From G963665925 sp963676345 (GTDB taxonomy: Bacteria; Bacillota; Clostridia; Peptostreptococcales; Acidaminobacteraceae): a stretch of DNA of 64,000 bases. This document shows, in pieces, positions 62,411 to 64,000 of this stretch. A program made the translations under genes and the position numbers. The stretch's first letter is position 1, and each line of letters begins with the position of its first letter. Below the pieces are notes generated by a model that was not told where the DNA came from, did not search any database, and saw nothing but the letters and a program-made list of their open reading frames with translations. The stretch covers positions 1 to 64,000 of the forward strand of contig CAXXTS010000005.1 of the NCBI GenBank assembly GCA_963676345.2, read 5' to 3'.

Positions 62411-63624
62411 CAGAATTCAAGGAGAAGGCAGGAGTTGGTTCCGCCGAAGCCAGCGGAATTGAGCAGGGCTTTTCGCGGAGGCTGGCTGTCGGTTTCTGTG
62501 AGGATGTTCAGTCCGGCAGTATCATCGTCCCCAGCCGTGAAATTGATATTCGAAGCGGTGAACCCGTTACGGTTCATGATTGTGGTATAGACTATCTGAC
62601 TTGCCCCGGACATCCACAATTCATGTCCGGTCATGGATTTAGTGGAGGAAATGCGCGGTGAATTTTCTCTGAACAGGGTTTTGATGTTGGCTGCTTCTGC
62701 CCTGTCTCCTGCCGGGGTGGATGTGGCGTGGGCGCAGATATAGTCTATGTCCGCTGGGGTCAGTCCGGCCTGTTTGAGTGCCTTGGCTCCGGCCCTTGCC
62801 AGACCGTCCCTGCCGGGAACTGAAATATGTTCCCCGTCTGAGGAAAAACCGTAGCCGCTGACCGTACCCAGAATTTTGGCTCCGCGTTTTTCAGCGATAT
62901 CGTAACGTTCCAGCATAATGGCTGCTGCACCTCCGCTGGGAACCAGTCCGTCGCGGTCCTTATCAAAGGGGCGGCTGGCTTGAGCGGGAGTGGCTGTACG
63001 GGAGGAGAAGGCTCCCAATCCGTCAAAACTGCACATGGACTGCCAGTTGAGTTCCTGCGCTCCTCCGCAGATTATTCTCTCCTGCTGCCCGGAAGCGATG
63101 AGATTGAAGGCCTGCCCTACGGCATGCCCTCCACTGGAGCAGGCTGAACTTATGGTCCAGGCCGCACCGCGGGTCTGGAAAAGCGTATTCAGGTTCATGG
63201 TTACGCAAGAGGTCATGGAACGGAAAACAGCGCCGCTGCCGATGAGCGAAGTTTCGCCCCTTTCTTTGAGCAACTGCACCTGATCAAGGGCGGCAATACA
63301 GCTGGAGTCACAACCGAAAATAAGCCCGCTTTCATCATTATGAAGATTTTCTTCTGCCAGCCCGGACTGATCCAGAGCCTGCTTTGCGGCTGCGTATGCC
63401 TGTACCGCGAAGTCGGGCATGGTTTTTCGTTGCTTGCGGGAGAGCCACTTTTTGGGATTGAAGTCTTTGATGGTCCCGGTCAGCGGACTGTCGAATCCAA
63501 GTTTGACCCGTTCTTCGTCAACTTCAATGCCCGAATATCCATTTCGAAGTGCATCGGCAATGGATTCTAAGTCAGATCCAAGAACTGAAACAGCTCCGAT
63601 TCCGGTAATGGCCACTTTATACAA
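62410..63624 (-). CDS. FabF-type ketosynthase
   Basis: 404 residues: N-terminal VAITGIGAVSVLGSDL, catalytic Cys in ISSACSSGGHAVGQ, first His in CAHATSTPAGDR, second His in STKSMTGHELWMSGA. The second His motif (TGHELW) departs from the usual TGHTLG form, which may reflect a special substrate. It is followed by the FAD enzyme with a one-base overlap and preceded by the ketoreductase (18 bases). Part of the lipid operon. Confidence 0.92.
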   Translation of the reverse strand: MYKVAITGIGAVSVLGSDLESIADALRNGYSGIEVDEERVKLGFDSPLTGTIKDFNPKKWLSRKQRKTMPDFAVQAYAAAKQALDQSGLAEENLHNDESGLIFGCDSSCIAALDQVQLLKERGETSLIGSGAVFRSMTSCVTMNLNTLFQTRGAAWTISSACSSGGHAVGQAFNLIASGQQERIICGGAQELNWQSMCSFDGLGAFSSRTATPAQASRPFDKDRDGLVPSGGAAAIMLERYDIAEKRGAKILGTVSGYGFSSDGEHISVPGRDGLARAGAKALKQAGLTPADIDYICAHATSTPAGDRAEAANIKTLFRENSPRISSTKSMTGHELWMSGASQIVYTTIMNRNGFTASNINFTAGDDDTAGLNILTETDSQPPRKALLNSAGFGGTNSCLLLEF

Positions 63625-63642
63625 GGAATGATCTCCGTAATA

Positions 63643-64000
63643 TTAGGTGTGGATTCCGCCGTTAACAGCAATGGTCTGGCCGGTGATATAGGAGGCTTTG
63701 TCCGAGCAGAGAAAAGAAACCACTCCGGCGACTTCCTGCGGGCTGCCCAGCCTTTTCAGTGGAATTTGGTTTTTGATCTGATCCACGGGCAGTTCTGCCA
63801 CCATGTCCGTTTCAATGAATCCGGGGGTAACGGCATTGACCAGAATGTTGCGCTTGGCAACCTCCACGGCCAGCGAGCGGGTGGCTCCGATTAGTCCGGC
63901 TTTGGCGGCGGAGTAGTTTGTCTGTCCTGCAACGCCTGTTTCGCCAGAGGTGGAAGCGATATTAATGATTCGTCCGGTCCGTTTGCGCAACATGCGTGAA
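63643..64000 (-). CDS. fabG: 3-oxoacyl-ACP reductase, FabG type (partial, cut by window end)
   Basis: C-terminal half of a short-chain dehydrogenase: the catalytic Ser in INIASTSGETGV, the YxxxK pair in TNYSAAKAG, and the C-terminal GSPQEVAGVVSFLCSDKASYITGQTIAVNGG. The N-terminal NADPH-binding half lies beyond the right edge. It reduces 3-ketoacyl chains to 3-hydroxyacyl chains for the dehydratases. It is the most upstream visible gene of the operon, so further biosynthetic genes probably lie to the right. Confidence 0.92.
   Translation of the reverse strand, partial: SRMLRKRTGRIINIASTSGETGVAGQTNYSAAKAGLIGATRSLAVEVAKRNILVNAVTPGFIETDMVAELPVDQIKNQIPLKRLGSPQEVAGVVSFLCSDKASYITGQTIAVNGGIHT

Noticed and set aside
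46127..64000. Ordinary housekeeping fatty acid synthesis cluster
   Set aside because: The adenylating ligase, exporter, LolA-like carrier, glycosyltransferase and chain-length-factor-like protein do not belong to primary fatty acid synthesis.

Overview
The window reads as chromosome of a sulfate-reducing deltaproteobacterium of the Desulfovibrio/Maridesulfovibrio type. This is an inference from gene content and style: a nif operon of the anaerobe type (nifH-nifI1-nifI2-nifD-nifK), a tungsten aldehyde:ferredoxin oxidoreductase, many hybrid two-component proteins, moderate GC, and CTTAA...TTAAG palindromes of a kind I associate with Desulfovibrio. No rRNA, tRNA, CRISPR array, transposase or phage gene was seen.

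Layout. (1) 1-2 kb: a DUF554 membrane protein, a DUF190 PII-like protein and a Crp/Fnr regulator. (2) 2.2-15.4 kb: a signalling island with a very large BvgS-like kinase carrying four solute-binding domains, an HD-GYP response regulator, two related histidine kinases, three small receiver proteins (one with Hpt), an HDOD protein and a HAD phosphatase. (3) 15.4-26.3 kb: a minus-strand sugar island with galT-galK-lacI-galM, a MalK-type ATPase, a sugar-binding protein, two permeases, a frame-disrupted PfkB sugar kinase and D-lyxose isomerase. A perfect -35 box and a LacI-type operator lie upstream of galT. (4) 26.4-30 kb: adenine deaminase facing an aldehyde:ferredoxin oxidoreductase. (5) 30.2-46.1 kb: nitrogen fixation. 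nifA has a near-perfect sigma-54 promoter that almost touches its ATG. The minus-strand nif operon runs nifH, nifI1, nifI2, nifD, nifK, a NifB paralogue without radical-SAM cysteines, a 2Fe-2S protein, a GNAT protein, nifE, nifN, nifB. nifV and an unknown repeat protein are divergent from nifH, and both directions have sigma-54 promoters. (6) 46.1-64 kb: one long minus-strand operon for a polyketide or fatty-acid-like lipid. It holds three FabF-type ketosynthases, a chain-length-factor-like partner, two carrier proteins, two dehydratases, a ketoreductase, a thioesterase, an adenylating ligase, two acyltransferases, a glycosyltransferase with DUF2062, a LolA-like protein, an MMPL/RND exporter and two lipoproteins. 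All of that resembles aryl polyene loci. It also holds a B12-binding radical SAM enzyme and a CrtI-like FAD enzyme, which recall the candidate ladderane-lipid clusters.

How it fits together. NifA with sigma-54 would switch on nif, NifI1/NifI2 would tune nitrogenase by nitrogen status, and NifV supplies homocitrate. The lipid operon would build a chain on carrier proteins, modify it, attach it to a lipid or sugar carrier and export it to the outer membrane.

Four genes (the PfkB kinase, nifK, one ketosynthase, the glycosyltransferase) are broken only by single-base changes, six in total, each in a short run of one base. All four have intact reading on both sides, so sequencing or assembly error is the simplest explanation. 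True pseudogenes cannot be excluded.
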